Shown here: positions 1 through 12,392 of the stretch, piece after piece | Layout of the letters: every line of letters begins with the position of its first letter | How positions within the stretch are numbered: the stretch's first letter is position 1 | Assembly: GCA_964247055.1 (NCBI GenBank) | Contig: OZ176052.1 | Location: 9,114,001 to 9,178,000 of the forward strand | Length of the DNA: 64,000 bases | Reading direction: 5' to 3' | Source of the DNA: Paragordius varius | Taxonomy: Eukaryota; Nematomorpha | Made by a program: the position numbers and the translations under genes | Notes under the pieces: model-generated | Database searches by the model: none | The model's input: the letters and a program-made list of their open reading frames with translations, nothing else | Told to the model about the DNA's origin: nothing

Positions 1-754
1 AGCGATACTCTCTCAATTTTGGGTGATTCGCCTGTTCTAAAAAAACTAATTGTTATTCAAGTTTATTTATAATACATATGTTCGTATATATATAAATCCC
101 CGTTGAAAGGAGTTTTTTCACCCTTAATTTTATTTAGAAAGACCAGAGAAGCAGTTTCACCAGCGTATTGCTTGGTGCAATAATTTTTAAAGTTAAATAA
201 ATTTTTTTAGATGCCATACTTAGATTAACACTCATTATATACCTTTGTATTTATACATTTTCCTATTATATTTTTATAATTTGTTTCCTTTATTATGCTA
301 CATTATATTTCTTTCACTATACATTTGGCAATTTATATAATTGTTAATATTTTGGTTGGATTATTATTATAATATTTTTGTAAGAAAATCATTTAATCAA
401 AAGTCAGGAACCGAAAATGGAACCGGTTCTAAATTTAAACAACCAGTTTCGGAACCGCTAAATTTTTAAAAAACCAACGGGGTTCCCGTTCCAAAATTTC
501 AGGAACCGCCCGGTTCTATTTAATAATTAAGAACTAACGCGGATCCGGTTCCTCTTGCTCAGGAACCGACCCGGCGGTTTCACTTTTTTTGAACCGGTTT
601 CAAGCCCTGATAATTAATATAAAATACAATATTCATGGCTCTTATTAGCTTATATAACTATCAGGCTATTAAAAAATTATCTATTTCGTCACCCTAATGA
701 AATAAATTTTGATAGGATAAAACTTGTAAGGAAAAGTTGGCGATTTCTTTTAGA
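1..754. repeat. Gene-free repeat DNA with GGAACCGGTT-type motifs
   Basis: I see no gene here. Between about 400 and 612 the short motif ggaaccggtt and its variants recur at least six times in both orientations, and the block ends in caagccctg, as hAT-type MITE ends often do. A related GAACCG-rich block lies at about 18,120-18,620 in an intron of the PKA gene, so this is probably a dispersed non-autonomous DNA transposon. The left end was not found. Confidence 0.4.
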
Positions 755-3069
755 GTAATGTGACCAGATATTTAGAACCCTGACGCAGTACAAAATTAAA
801 ACATACTTTGCCTATTTTTTACACAAGATATTCGGTGTGTTATATTAAATGATATTGTTCGTTACTATTTATAACCTTATTAGAAACAATTAAAAATATC
901 CAGCAATTAAATTAATAAAAAATTTAATATAAATGTATGTACACATGTTAAATACATGGATATAGATTAATATTATAATGGTATGTTTGTTTTAAAAAAT
1001 GCTAACAAAATTGTCAAAAACAATATTATTACCAAATATATAATAACAAAAATAGAGGGAAACAATATATCAGGTTAAGAAGTTGCTGTGCAGATAAAAT
1101 CCTTCACACACTATCTTATGAAAGTTCTGTTCCATAGCTTTTTGAAAATTTATGAATATTTGACAGCAGTTAAAACTATGCGTTGATGAAAAAAAGATAG
1201 TATTTAAATACCGACTATGCTACAGTGTAAAGTTCAAAAATAAATCAAATAATTCTCGATCTACCCAATCAATGGTAGACACATATAATTATTAATAAAT
1301 AATTATTTTTTTATAATAATAATATCTAAAAAATAATAAATTATATATATTTTTAATTATGTATTTGTCCCAATAGTTTAATGTTTTTGGAAATTTTATA
1401 AAATGCTTCACAATTTTCTTCTGTATTATGTTTGATATTACAATTGCTTTAAAGGTTTCAATTTTGAGTTTCCGTACATATTTTGTTTATCAACGAAAAA
1501 ACCCTTTCGGTGGCCGCATTGGTCCCAGGTAGACACAAAGCTAATTCAATTAAACTTTTTAAATTTTCACACGGTAGATTTTGTGTAAAAAATAGGAAAA
1601 AATTTCTTACCACCTCAAATCAGTATTATCATTTTGAATCCATTCATGTATCTTTTTTTCATCCACGTTTAATTACAAATAACTTATTTCATGAAAAGTT
1701 TAATTTCATTAATAACGCAATTAGAAAATCATTTTCAATTAATGCTAATTCAATATTTTTTCGAACAATCAATCGATTTACGAGAGCCCAATAAAAATGA
1801 TCTGTTTTTCGAATTGCTTTGACCCTCCTGCTAAATAATCATAACAATTCGTATAAAAAAGCTTTTACTTCTTTTATAAATGTATTTCTATTGATCAATC
1901 CATTTTCCTCGAGCTTACTTAAATCTTTGCGAATTATAATGGAAACATAACTTTCATAAGATCGATTTGCGCATTTGTCTTTTAAAGATTTTATTTCTGG
2001 AGCAATACCCATTAAACTAATATTGTTTATCTCAATTTTTATTATGGTTTTTTGAAAAAGTTATATTTGGCCATGAAGAAATTTAAGTCCAATTTCAGAT
2101 GTTTCATTTTCAAAATTTTTTTAATGAAATTTGGAATAAAATGATTTTTCTAAATGCGATATTAATAAAATTGAACTATTGATAAAGTTATTTGAAATTA
2201 AACGTGGATGAGAAAAATATACATGAATGGATCCAAAAGTATTTAAATACTGATTTGAGGTTGTTAGAAATTTTTTCCTATTTTTTTACATAAAATCTAC
2301 GAAAATTTAAAAAGTTAATTCAATTTGTTTCGTGTCTAACCGGGAATGCGGCCACCGAAAGGATTTTTTCGTTGATAAACAAAATATGGACTATGGAAAA
2401 AACAAAACTCAAAATAAATACCTTGAAAGCAATTGTAATAGTCAAACATAATACAGAAAATTGTGAAGCTTTTTATAAAATTTACAAAAACATTTAAATA
2501 TTAGGACAAATACATAAATCTGAAAAATATATATAATTTATTATTTTTTGGATATTACTATTAAAATTTTCATATATGTCACGTCATATACCATTGATTG
2601 GGTAGACCCAGAACTATTTCAATTAATTTTGAACTTTACATTATAGCAAAGTCGGTATTTAAATAATGTTCTATCCATTCACCTATCTTTTTTTCATAAA
2701 CGCATAGTTTTAACTGCTGTCAAACAGTTATAACTTTTCAAAAAGCTATGGAACAGAATTTTCATAAGATCGTGTGTGATGATTTTATCTGCACAGCAGC
2801 TTCTTATAAAGCAGATATATTGTTGTTTTGTTATCATATATTTGGTAATAATATTGTTTACAATTTTATTAGCATTTTTAAAAACAAAAACATACATTTA
2901 TATCAAATTTTTAATAAATTTATTTTAGATATTTTTAATTGTTTTTAATGTTAAAAAAATAACGAACAACATCATCTAATATAACACACCGAAAATCTGG
3001 TGTAAAAAATAGACAAAGTATGTTTTAATTTTATACTGCGTCAGGGTTCTAAAAATCTGGTCACATTAC
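755..3069. mobile_element. Palindromic hAT element: two 3' halves in inverted orientation
   Basis: The outer ends are inverted copies of GTAATGTGACCAGAT. The two halves match in inverted orientation almost to the centre: 755-about 1,850 pairs with about 2,080-3,069. Each half carries the C-terminal dimerisation region of a hAT transposase, recognisable by NAATER followed by FSLINK. It reads on the minus strand near 1,480-1,550 and on the plus strand near 2,335-2,395, so the two transposase ends face outward. No full N-terminus or DDE core is seen, so the element is non-autonomous. I did not find a convincing 8-bp target duplication. A second complex with the same plan and related ends (GTGACCAGAT) lies at 50,581-55,597. 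Confidence 0.7.
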
Positions 3070-3571
3070 ATTAGCCTAAATCTGGAGTCGCGATTTGACC
3101 GGTTTAAAACCCAATTCCATGTATAAGAGCAGAAAATAAAACATTAAAATTAAAAAAAGCCGTAGTTTTTTACCGCAAAAGGAACCATTTATTTTTTAGT
3201 TTAACAAAGGGTACTCTATCAAATTATACAAAAAAAAAATAAAAGGTAATTAAGACATATTTATTAAAAAAAAATATTACAAAAAGCAGTAGAAAAGTCG
3301 GCGCAATACAAGCGCGGTTCTTTTTCGAAAACTCAGTACTTTACTGTTAAAAACAGCCTATCTGGTAACTTTATTTTAGGGATTAAAAAAATAAAAAACC
3401 TAATTTTGATTTTACTTACATTTTTGGCAAAATTGAGAAGGTTATAAAATATCATAAATAAATTGTGTTATTATACAATATCCTTATTTGATTTGGTTTA
3501 ATGGTATATTAAACGCGAAGCTTTATTAGTGAAACAAAACGCCTTATTATTACTTTTGATTTAAAACTAAC

Positions 3572-3970
3572 CTTTTCACTAATCTATCATATAAAAGGGT
3601 GTTATCAGTTCTAAGCACAAAAATAACATCAAGTAGGTTTGGCGGAAACAATTCTACGCCATGATATTCAAATATAACAAGGGTATTTGGATCAAAGTTT
3701 TCCAAATATTCTTCTAATTCCTCTATAAGCTAAATTAAATATAAAATTATCTAAACTTTTTCTTCGTCCAAAACATGGCATTCATACTTATCATCATATT
3801 CTTCCAAAAGATTATGTTCTTTAGCAAATTTATTTATGTCTATACGCATAATATCTGGATTTAGTTCAACAACTTCATCGACTAATGTAGATTTACCCGT
3901 GCCCGGTGTCCCTAAAATATTATAAAATCTAACCTGCAACAAGGAACTTAGTTTGGAGCCGCATTTGCAT
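3572..3970 (-). CDS. AK6: Adenylate kinase isoenzyme 6 (hCINAP), 5' exons only
   Basis: AK6 is a small nuclear nucleotide kinase linked to 18S rRNA maturation. Three exons are visible: 3970-3934, 3911-3757 and 3729-3572, separated by introns of 22 and 27 nt. Spliced, they read MQMRLQTKFLVA followed by the Walker A loop GTPGTGKST, then EEYDDKYECHVLDEEK and EYHGVELFP, ending at RTDNTLLYDRLVKR. This follows human AK6 segment by segment. The third exon ends at a good donor (gttagt). The LID and C-terminal region (about 70 residues in relatives) was not found between 3,570 and 3,070 or before the hAT palindrome at 755-3,069. It may lie left of the window, or the gene may be broken by the transposon. 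Start chosen at the ATG giving the shortest AK6-like N-terminus. Confidence 0.8.
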
Positions 3971-4094
3971 ACTAACGTTATACGTTATGGTTGCAGATGC
4001 TTTCTAATTTATTCGCATATAAAATTTTATAAAATATATTTTGTCTGTTAGATTTGCAACAAACTATTTCTTTAATACAGTTTCAGCAGTTAAA

Positions 4095-5100
4095 TCCAGT
4101 GGTACTCACCAAAATATTTTAAAGGGCCGCACATCTATCTTGTGTTAACACTTGGATACAACACATTTATTTCAGTTCTTCGATTCAAATTAGTTCGTCG
4201 GATACCCCAAAAATGTTAAAATAATACCTCATAAAATATGGAATCAATTCAAACATGGCAAAAGTTTTCACGAATGAACAAAATATAAAAAAATTTATTT
4301 AAGAATACTTGATATTACTTAATTTTAACCCAAAGGTAAAAATTTAATCATCATGACATGTGATTATTAGCTAAGTTTTATTAATAATAAATTAACGACT
4401 TTTTCTGTTTCTATCAATGTTAGATATGATTTAAATAAAAAATTAGCTTTAAATTTAGCGTTAAAATTAAATAAGGTATCTTGCAAAAATTTTGCAAAAT
4501 AAAAATGGCGTTAAAATCAGGGGCGTACCGAGGGTGGGGCAAGGGGATGCATCATGCCCCGGGCGCCATTATTTAGGGGCGCCTAAATGATTTTTTAAAA
4601 TTAAATTTTAATTATGCAAAAATAATAAGAACTTTCAAATGAGATTTTTCAGCAATTTAGGTAAAATTCCCTATAATATATATTCTATTATTCATCTAAT
4701 TAGTACCATTGAATAATTTAGTATCATATAAATATATATATTTAATAGATTTAAAATTTATATGACTGTGCTGTCTTATCTATGGTGTTTAAGTTACAAC
4801 GTTTGTATTTTTTTACTAAATTGTTTTATTGGCTTTTAAAAAAAGGGAGAAGGGCGCCATAAAAGTTTTATGCCCCGGGCGCCGCAAATGCTCGGTATGC
4901 CACTGGTTAAAGTGGTTTGATATGGAAGTTGTTTTTTCAACTAAGAATCGAAATGTTAAGGGCCGTGCACCATACCGATCAAAATTTCATAGCTATTTGA
5001 CGCATTTCTCAACTAATTATACTAAAATAATTATCAGGGCCACATGCTGTTAGGGCCGCATGAATCTTGTAGCCCGCGTGAGTGCGGCTGGTTTAAGCTA
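4095..5100. mobile_element. hAT-type MITE (cagtggta-yt-ca family), interrupted
   Basis: The stretch opens with cagtggtactca and gggccgcac and closes with gggccgcatgaatcttg and a GC-rich tail near 5,090. The shorter element at about 55,610-55,795 has the same ends (CAGTGGTATTCA and TGAGTATTACTG) and shares internal words such as tttgacgcattt and tcagggccac. Here the element is split by another MITE at 4,518-4,905. No coding sequence is visible. The right end is approximate. Confidence 0.4.
4518..4905. mobile_element. hAT-type MITE, 388 bp, inserted in another repeat
   Basis: The ends are CAGGGGCGTACCGAG and CTCGGTATGCCACTG, imperfect inverted repeats. They are flanked by gttaaaat on the left and gttaaagt on the right, a 7/8 match expected for an old 8-bp hAT target duplication. 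The inside holds inverted words tgccccgggcgcc near both ends. No coding capacity. It has landed inside the older repeat at 4,095-5,100. Confidence 0.65.
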
Positions 5101-6196
5101 AGATCTGGATACTTCTTAAAAAAACAAATAACGGAATCAATCAAAATTATTATTACAATAACATGATTAGGTATATCTAAAATTAAAATTTTATTTTTAA
5201 AATGGAAAGAATACATTTTGAGGTATATTTATACCCCATAAGCCTAATACCACTGTTTTAATATGTTAGATTTTTTTATTAAAATTGTTCTTGTTCACTT
5301 GTATTAAATTTAAAAGCCTATATTTTATAGTTTTATAACTTCCAGAGTTCCAAAGATAGCCGTATACCATCGAAGCAAATATCTGATTTTAAAATAAATA
5401 AATGAAGATATTGCAGGTAAAATGTAATATTAAAGTTTTAATATCAGTTATCTAAATTTTTTAACCGCAAAAATATAATTTATCTGTTATTACAGCGAAT
5501 GATAATCAAAAGAAAAAAAGGGCGAAAATGTTTGAGAGGATTTTTCTACTTTAAATTTTGGAAAAAAAGTTTTTGGGGGGCAGTAAGAAGCATTTTTTGA
5601 TTTTGGCCCAATACCTTTAATACATTTGATATTCAAACTCTAAATTGCTGTAGAAAAAATTTCCGCAACATGTAATGAGTTGTTAATTAACATATCATCT
5701 AATGCATATTTTGGGTTGGTAATAATCTATTCTAAATACTATTGAAACAAACAGCTGCTTAATAAAAATCATAATTGCTGAATTCATATTGCAATCGGAA
5801 GTATAATGAATATCTCGATATCTATATATCCTGATGAATTTTATTAGGATTCTCAAGGTGATTTATAATTTGGTGCTTACGGATATAAGAAAGTTGTTTG
5901 CATTTTTATGGTAATTGCTCGATATCGTAATATCCCAAAATTAGTGCATTATCTGCTCGATAAAAATTTTTGCTAAATGTTTATTCCAAAAAATATTAAA
6001 ATTTATGATAAACTAGATTTAAAAAGCGAAAAAAATTTTATAAATATATTATTTGGGATCCAAAGTTTAAAGTTTCCCCCGCCCTAGCCTTCGAGATAGA
6101 AATTATAGATCTGTAGTATTCAAACGCCAACTGGCCGCATTTAAATGACAGTTAAAGTGCTGGTACTATCCTTAAAGCATTTTGAATCGTTTAAAG
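5101..6196. other. AT-rich intergenic DNA, nothing recognised
   Basis: No reading frame with family similarity, no RNA gene and no clear repeat pair was found in this stretch. Confidence 0.5.
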
Positions 6197-8287
6197 CAGG
6201 GCTTTTTAAACTTTCGTAGTTCCCGACCCCATTTATGATTGCGAGTTTCGTAACGACCCCAACAAATATAAAAGAAAAATAATAGTTTATTCGAAATAGC
6301 ACTAAGAAATTTTGTTGATAATATTTATCAGGATTATTTCGGTATTAAGAGATTGTTAAAAATAAATCTACATTTTTTATATATTTTTATAACATTTTCT
6401 GATTCATAGTAAATTTATACGAGATACTAGCTAGCCCTGTCATGCTTCGGTGTGGCGTAGTCTCACCATAATTATTCTTAATAATTTGCAATAAATAGAG
6501 TTAATGGAGATAAAAAAGAATAAAAAAATATTTAATAAAAAGAATGTCTTTATTATTCTTTTACGGGTTTTTGCAAAAACTCAAATGTTGTTTGCCCGAA
6601 TGTGATCCATAATCAATCTGTCCCTTATTAAAGTAAATATTCAACTATCATTGGATTTATTTTAAGATTTTTGTTATACGAAATCATGGTTAAAAGTTCT
6701 ATTTTATTGATTTAGTTCACACAGCTGGGATCAAGGGATATAAAAAGTAAATTATTTGTGGTTCCTTTTTAAAGGAAAGAATGATATTATACAAATTCCC
6801 CCGAAATGTTTTAACTGAACTCGTTTCTTAATTTGAAAATTAGCTCCAAAACTACGCCATTTTGGCGTCTTAGTTTTTAACCAGTGGACCCCTAACCATA
6901 GACCTATATGGAAAAAGCGTTGAGTTAAATTTTTTGCCATTATAGGGCAAATATTTGGAATCATCTTTGATACCATCCTCTCATGGGTTATTCGAAAAAA
7001 TATCTCAACACTAAATAATCGTTGTATGATGGCGTATTTTTAGGGCACAAGAGCCCCTAGTTAACGGCTAATAAAAAACCCTGACCTTCTTTGCCTAGTT
7101 ACGGGTAATATTTCAAGCTTTTTAAAACGGCCGCAAATAATTATAACATTTGGGCATCCCATGATGTCAGCTTAATAACGAAAATTCGACTTACAAATGC
7201 AATTGTTTTTCCAACTTTCCTCTACGGGTGTGAAGGTTGAACTTTAAAAATATTCGACACACGGAAAATTAACTCCTTTGAAATGTGGATGTGGAGAAAA
7301 CTTTTACAAATAAAATGGACGGATAAAATTACTAACAATGCAATTTTGAGTAAAATAAATCCCGATATGTCATTGCTCGGAATGTCCCTCCGCACCAAAC
7401 TATCCTACTTTGGCCACATTATGAGATCTAATTCACCGGAAAAGTCCTTGATGTTGGGTAAAGTTAGCGGTACATATAAAAGCGGCCGAAGAAGGATAAG
7501 GTGATAATATCCAACAAGAAACCCACCCAACCTTGGCTGAACTAAACCTTAAAACTAAAAACCGCAATTTATGGAGAAGTTTCATTTACAATATTGGAAA
7601 AAGTCGACCTCGACTTAGGCAACACACACACAATATGAGCTCATATGGCTTCATAAATTTTCTGTAAATTAGCTCTAAAACAACGCAATTATATAGTGGC
7701 GCAGTTATAGCGGCTATCTGTTTACCCAGCAGCCAATATTAAAAAAAATACAACTAAAATTTTTGCCTTTTAACAAGGAATACCTGGAATACTCAGGGAT
7801 TTTTAACGGTCTCATTCCTGGGCAAAAAATTATTTAATTTTTTGAAAAAAATGGCATTTTAAGGGGGAACGGGTAAAAAGAGAGTTTAAATTAAAAAAGT
7901 AAGCCAACTATGTTAGGCACAATTGAAAAAATAAAAAACTCATATTTGAAATCGAATGGTCAACACGCTTTCCGAATTGTCTCGAAGACACGATTTTTGT
8001 CGACTTATGATTATATTTTTTTATTTGGTGAATGAGTCTACCGGTTTTCCGGAAACAGATTACAAAGCCAGAATTTTCCATTTTTATAAATATATAGTTA
8101 AAATGATCGGAATAGGTAGAAATGCCGGTATAAACGTCTTTCCGAACCAGAAGATTTTATGATATATTTATCTACGATGATTGTTTTTTTCTTTATAACA
8201 ATAATTTTACAAGTTAAAAAACATTTTTGTTAAATTATATTTTTATCACTCGCGACGGGGTCGCGACCCATAGTTTAAGAAGCCCTG
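6197..8287. mobile_element. hAT-type element with perfect 8-bp target duplication, filled with repeats
   Basis: The element starts cagggctttttaaact and ends agtttaagaagccctg, clear inverted ends. It is bordered on both sides by the identical octamer GTTTAAAG (6189-6196 and 8288-8295), a textbook hAT target-site duplication, so the boundaries are exact. No hAT transposase frame is visible inside. The interior carries a LINE fragment (about 7,185-7,560) and two or more units of the 155/310-bp repeat also found at 61,975-63,490. It shares with that block the terminal word ggttttccggaaacag (about 8,043 and 63,427). Confidence 0.75.
7185..7560 (+). mobile_element. LINE remnant: C-terminal part of a reverse-transcriptase polyprotein
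   Basis: Plus-strand frames read FLYGCEG, then MWMWRKLLQIKWTDKITN and KLSYFGHIMRS, and end with SGRRRIR. This is the typical tail region after the reverse transcriptase domain of animal LINEs (the FEMW..R..L.I.WTD...N and LGHI.R blocks). The frame shifts once between the LYGCE and MWRK parts, and nothing of the polymerase core or endonuclease is present. It is a short 5'-truncated, decayed copy inside the hAT-type element at 6,197-8,287. Confidence 0.65.
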
Positions 8288-8727
8288 GTTTAAAGCGTTG
8301 AAAAAATAAGAAAATTAAAAAATCAACTTTTAATAAGGGGTATATATGTCTATAAACTAAAATGTTTAAAATATTTTTTAATAAACCTGTTAATTAAAAA
8401 TTGTAGTTGAGTTTGAATGTAAAGTGTTGATTTTTTGAATGGAAAAGTGTTGAATATTAAAGGGAAAATACTAAATATTTTTTTTAATTATTCAAACCTT
8501 ATATGCTTAAATTGGTTTTTTACCATGGCGGAAATTTCAGGATTTTGCGATGCAATGTATTCTCAAAATGCTTATAAATTTTAATACAGGGGATATAAAT
8601 GGGATTAATTGGAAATATATATTATGGCCACTTTAATATGTTGTGTGAATACCATTTTCACTTGCAACCTGACTCAGTAAAATCGAAAATTCCAATATGA
8701 ACCTTATTTTTATGATAGACAATTCAA

Positions 8728-11700
8728 TCAAAATATTTCATTTATTTGTCGTCTATTACTAGATTTCAAAACTGCAATATCTATGTGCTTTGTTGTGCGA
8801 AAAAGGAAGGGATTAATATCAGGCTTAATTTCTTCTTCTTCGTTAAATGATTTCTCATGTTTAGTTTTTAGGTGGCAATTAAAAATTAGGAACAAATTTA
8901 ACAGGATGGAAATAAAAAATGCCAATGTTATAGCCCATAACAAAGTCACAATTTTTTTCAACAATTGATCTTTTGGGATTGTGAAGAGTGTTTCAAAAAA
9001 ATTTGAATTGAAAAATTGTGTGGATGAAATATTCTGGTTTAAGCCATTGATTTTGCCAAACATGTCCTTACTGTTGTTTTCATAGTAGTCATTGTAAAAA
9101 GTATCATTCCATGACGGTATGGCTATAAGATAAAAATAATTTTTCATAGGTAACTTTCGTAATAATTAAATTTAATATTTTTTTTTAAAATTAGGTTTGG
9201 CATTATAAACCATTTAAAACGCCAAAATTAATCGTTCACGAATAAACTTAAACACTTTTTATATTACCTAAATCATTTATGGTGCGCTCCAAAATTTGAG
9301 CATCAGATATAACATTAATAGTTTGATGAACGGGTTTTTCAATAATATCGTTAGAATCGTTGTAATTATAGTTGTTGTTTTGCGCAAATGACTGCTTTGT
9401 GAGATCTTTTGGCATTAAATGTTTTTCATAAACGTTTCTTTTTTTCCGACGTTTCCCATATGATAGCTTGATTGTAGATCCACAATCCACCTATTTTTTG
9501 AAAAAAAACAATTTATGTATAAAAGAATAGAAACACATTTTTAAATGAATATGATAAATGGTCTAAAACAGCGGTGCCGAACGCAAATGGCTTCGCGGGC
9601 CGCATTTTTAACTCAGACAATCCGGCCCGGATTCGAATATGGGTTTAATAAATATTTTATTAAATTTCAAAAGATAATATTACGTTTCACCAATTTTTTT
9701 AGTTTCCTTCCCATGAAGAAAATTTGTTAAAATATCAAGCATATTATGGATGGAATGTGGGTTGTATTTATTTGGATAATATATTTTCCGTGGGCTGCAC
9801 AAAATATCAGAGGGACGCGTGTTGGACACCCCTGGCTAAAACGCATTAAGGGAAAAAGAAAATAAATAAATATATACTGGTTGACATCTTTGGCGACACA
9901 AAATGACATCACATTGAAAGGTTATTTTATTTTCGCCAGTAGAAAATAGGAAAACTTCGAAGGGCATATAAATGTAATAGTGACCCGTTGATTGACTTTG
10001 GTCATCTATGTAGGCTTTGTCAAATATTCTAACATCCCTTGGACATCTAATAAGTTACATTTAAATATTATCATTATTATTATTTATAAAAAAAATAATT
10101 TAAACAAGATAATTAATATCTACCCATTCTCATCAAGGAGACTGAAATTTTGACTTGTAGAACTTTTGGCAATGCAATTGCGAACGAACCCACCATAGAT
10201 TGCTAAAGAATAAAATGTGAATAATATATCAAAATACTTACAGCTCTTAATATCAATTTCCAATTCATAAATTTCACCCAATTTGACATTTTTGACGTAA
10301 ACATCCTTACGGAAATCATATATATTCATGTATATGATCGGCGGAACGGAGGTTGCCGTATATATTGCGGAGGGTTCAAGAAACGGACTAAATATAAAAT
10401 ATCACCTTAATGGCAAAACCAACATTAAAGAGAATTATTCATAAGAATCATTATTTGGTAAGTTTTCATTCCAAGAGTATACCATTTACAGTTCAAATTC
10501 ACCCTTAAACAATCAAATTCACCCTAAAACAATTATGTGTTTTCATGTTTATGGCATAGTTTATTATTTTTTCTATATTTTTAGACAAAATTTTATTTTT
10601 TAAAAATATATTAAAATATAATTTTAATTTCAAAAAACACATAATTTTTTGGGGGGTGAATTTGAATTGGTCAAGGGTGAATTCGAATTGTAAATGGTAT
10701 AATAGTGCTTTTTAGATGTACACGATTTCTAATGGAAAGAAATTGTATACAAAAAGAGCTTACCCTATTTCAGCTGTAACTTCTTGAGTGGAAAATGTAT
10801 CATTCAGTTCTGAAAACAGTTCGCATATAATTTCATAGGCTGAATCATCTGCCGTAATTAGAAAAGGATTCTTTTGCAATATGATCACATTACTATAGGT
10901 ATTTTGAGCTCTCTACATCGCATAATAAATATGACAATTGTTAAATTCCGCTAAACATTTATTAAAAGTGATATTTAGAAAACCAAAAATTACAATATAT
11001 TGGACGGGTGTATAAAACCCTTCATCAATAGTAATCGCAAATTAGTTGCTTGTTAGCAGTTATAAATCAGGTAAAATTCTAATTTTTTATTAAAATTTTA
11101 ACATCATTTTTATTAATTTTAATTAGTTTTCTGTATAACATTATTTCACTAAATTAAACAATCGTTAAACAAAAACATTATCAATTCCATAATAGTACCA
11201 TATTAAAATAATTTGAGTCAAACAGTGCCTTTCTAAATAATTTTTTATATAGATTTTTAAATTAGATTAATAAATTTTATGTTATATGTGATACAGTTTT
11301 ATATGATGATATGTTAGCTTTAAAAATATATAATTTAAGTCTTTTAATAAAAAATAACCGTAACCTAAATTTTTCATAATCAATTTTTAATATTAGCAAT
11401 TGAAAATTTTTATCTCAATTGCAATATAATCAAAAACACGATAGTTTATCCTACCATAAATATAAATAGGATTAGTATGTATGGTATGATGTAATTCAAA
11501 AATACCGCAAAATCTTTAGGAAAAAAACTTACAAAAGAACAATATCTTAAAAATCTAAGGGCTTACTTTTCGAGTTCCACAATCGTTAAATGGTATGGTT
11601 ATTGTCATTGCCTTGGAATCTTGGTAAACATAAGAACACCGATTAGATTCGATAAAATCTCTTGCGTACAGTCGACCTGTGAATGGTTTGGTCGGCTTAA

Positions 11701-12392
11701 AGTTAACAACCATGCCTTTGTTAACATCACATTCTACCGTTACTACAAAAATTATAAAATGAATGAATATTTTTTCATTTAAATTAAATAAAAAGACTAA
11801 TATGAATACATACTTTGTGTGTCTTTCATGGCAAAGCATTTCTAAAATTGTACATTAATAAATATAATTAAAAATTTTAAATGATTAGAGGTAGATGGTT
11901 ATAATTTATTAAACTAGGAATTTTTTCCGCAAGTCCTAAATGCTTTTTTTATATTTAAACCAGCCAAGTACTTTGACCATATGAATCACTTAATATAAAA
12001 TAATGTTATGTAATTAAATGCCAGAAAATCTTGGAAACATCATAATATCGAATAAAAAAAATTCCAATATTTTAAATAAAATATCATGATTTGTACAATT
12101 TTTTATACGATATTTTATATTAAATATTAATAACTATTTATGCCATGAACTGTATTAATAAGGGATGATAACGGAATTATTTTCTGACCGGTCAAAATCT
12201 TAACCTTTAATTGAGATGCGATAATTCGATATTATTAAAAAACAAAAAATTTAAAATAAAATGAAAATTTATTTTATAATACTGTTAACATGAAGCTTGT
12301 GTTAATTGAATAGTGTCCAAAAATCATACCTTCAACATGAAATATGTAATAATCCATAAAATCTGTAAGGAATTATATAACCAGATTTTCAT
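8728..12392 (-). CDS. ZP-domain transmembrane protein (cuticlin-like)
   Basis: A secreted or surface matrix protein of the zona pellucida domain class, which polymerises in extracellular layers such as cuticle. Exons on the minus strand: 12392-12330 (signal peptide MKIWLYNSLQILWIITYFML), 11841-11814, 11742-11567, 10912-10764, 10387-10242, 10202-10124, 10046-9878, 9490-9268 and 9122-8728. The ZP domain runs from VECDVNKG through KPFTGRLYARDF, FNDCGTRK and YSNVIILQ to FVRNCIA and ITFQCDV. A basic furin-like site GKRRKKR follows, then a membrane segment (about LLWAITLAFFISILLNLFLI) and a charged cytoplasmic tail. Phases agree at all junctions except 9878/9490, which I could not reconcile. Introns hold a foldback MITE (10,479-10,700) and a hAT MITE (9,569-9,834). 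The family is sure; the exact member is not. Confidence 0.8.
9569..9834. mobile_element. hAT-type MITE in an intron of the ZP-domain gene
   Basis: The ends are CAGCGGTGCCGAACGC and GTGTTGGACACCCCTG, followed inward by aaatggcttcgcgggccgc on the left and a gggctgcac word on the right. The same family is at 24,269-24,574 and 32,604-32,854, and a longer relative starts at about 16,246. The flanks share ctaaaac, consistent with an old 8-bp duplication. Non-coding. Confidence 0.55.
10479..10700. mobile_element. Foldback MITE with iterated ttcaaattcaccct ends
   Basis: An almost fully palindromic element opens with ataccatttacagttcaaa and closes with its inverse. Each arm contains two or more copies of the short word caaattcaccct, then a shared acacataatt stem and an AT-rich loop. 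A second copy lies at about 44,338-44,640 in an intron of CPSF3. No coding capacity; flanking TA is compatible with a TA target but does not prove it. Confidence 0.55.

Noticed and set aside
1483-1794. 103-codon plus-strand open frame
   Set aside because: It is the antisense of the hAT transposase C-terminus encoded on the minus strand at the same place.
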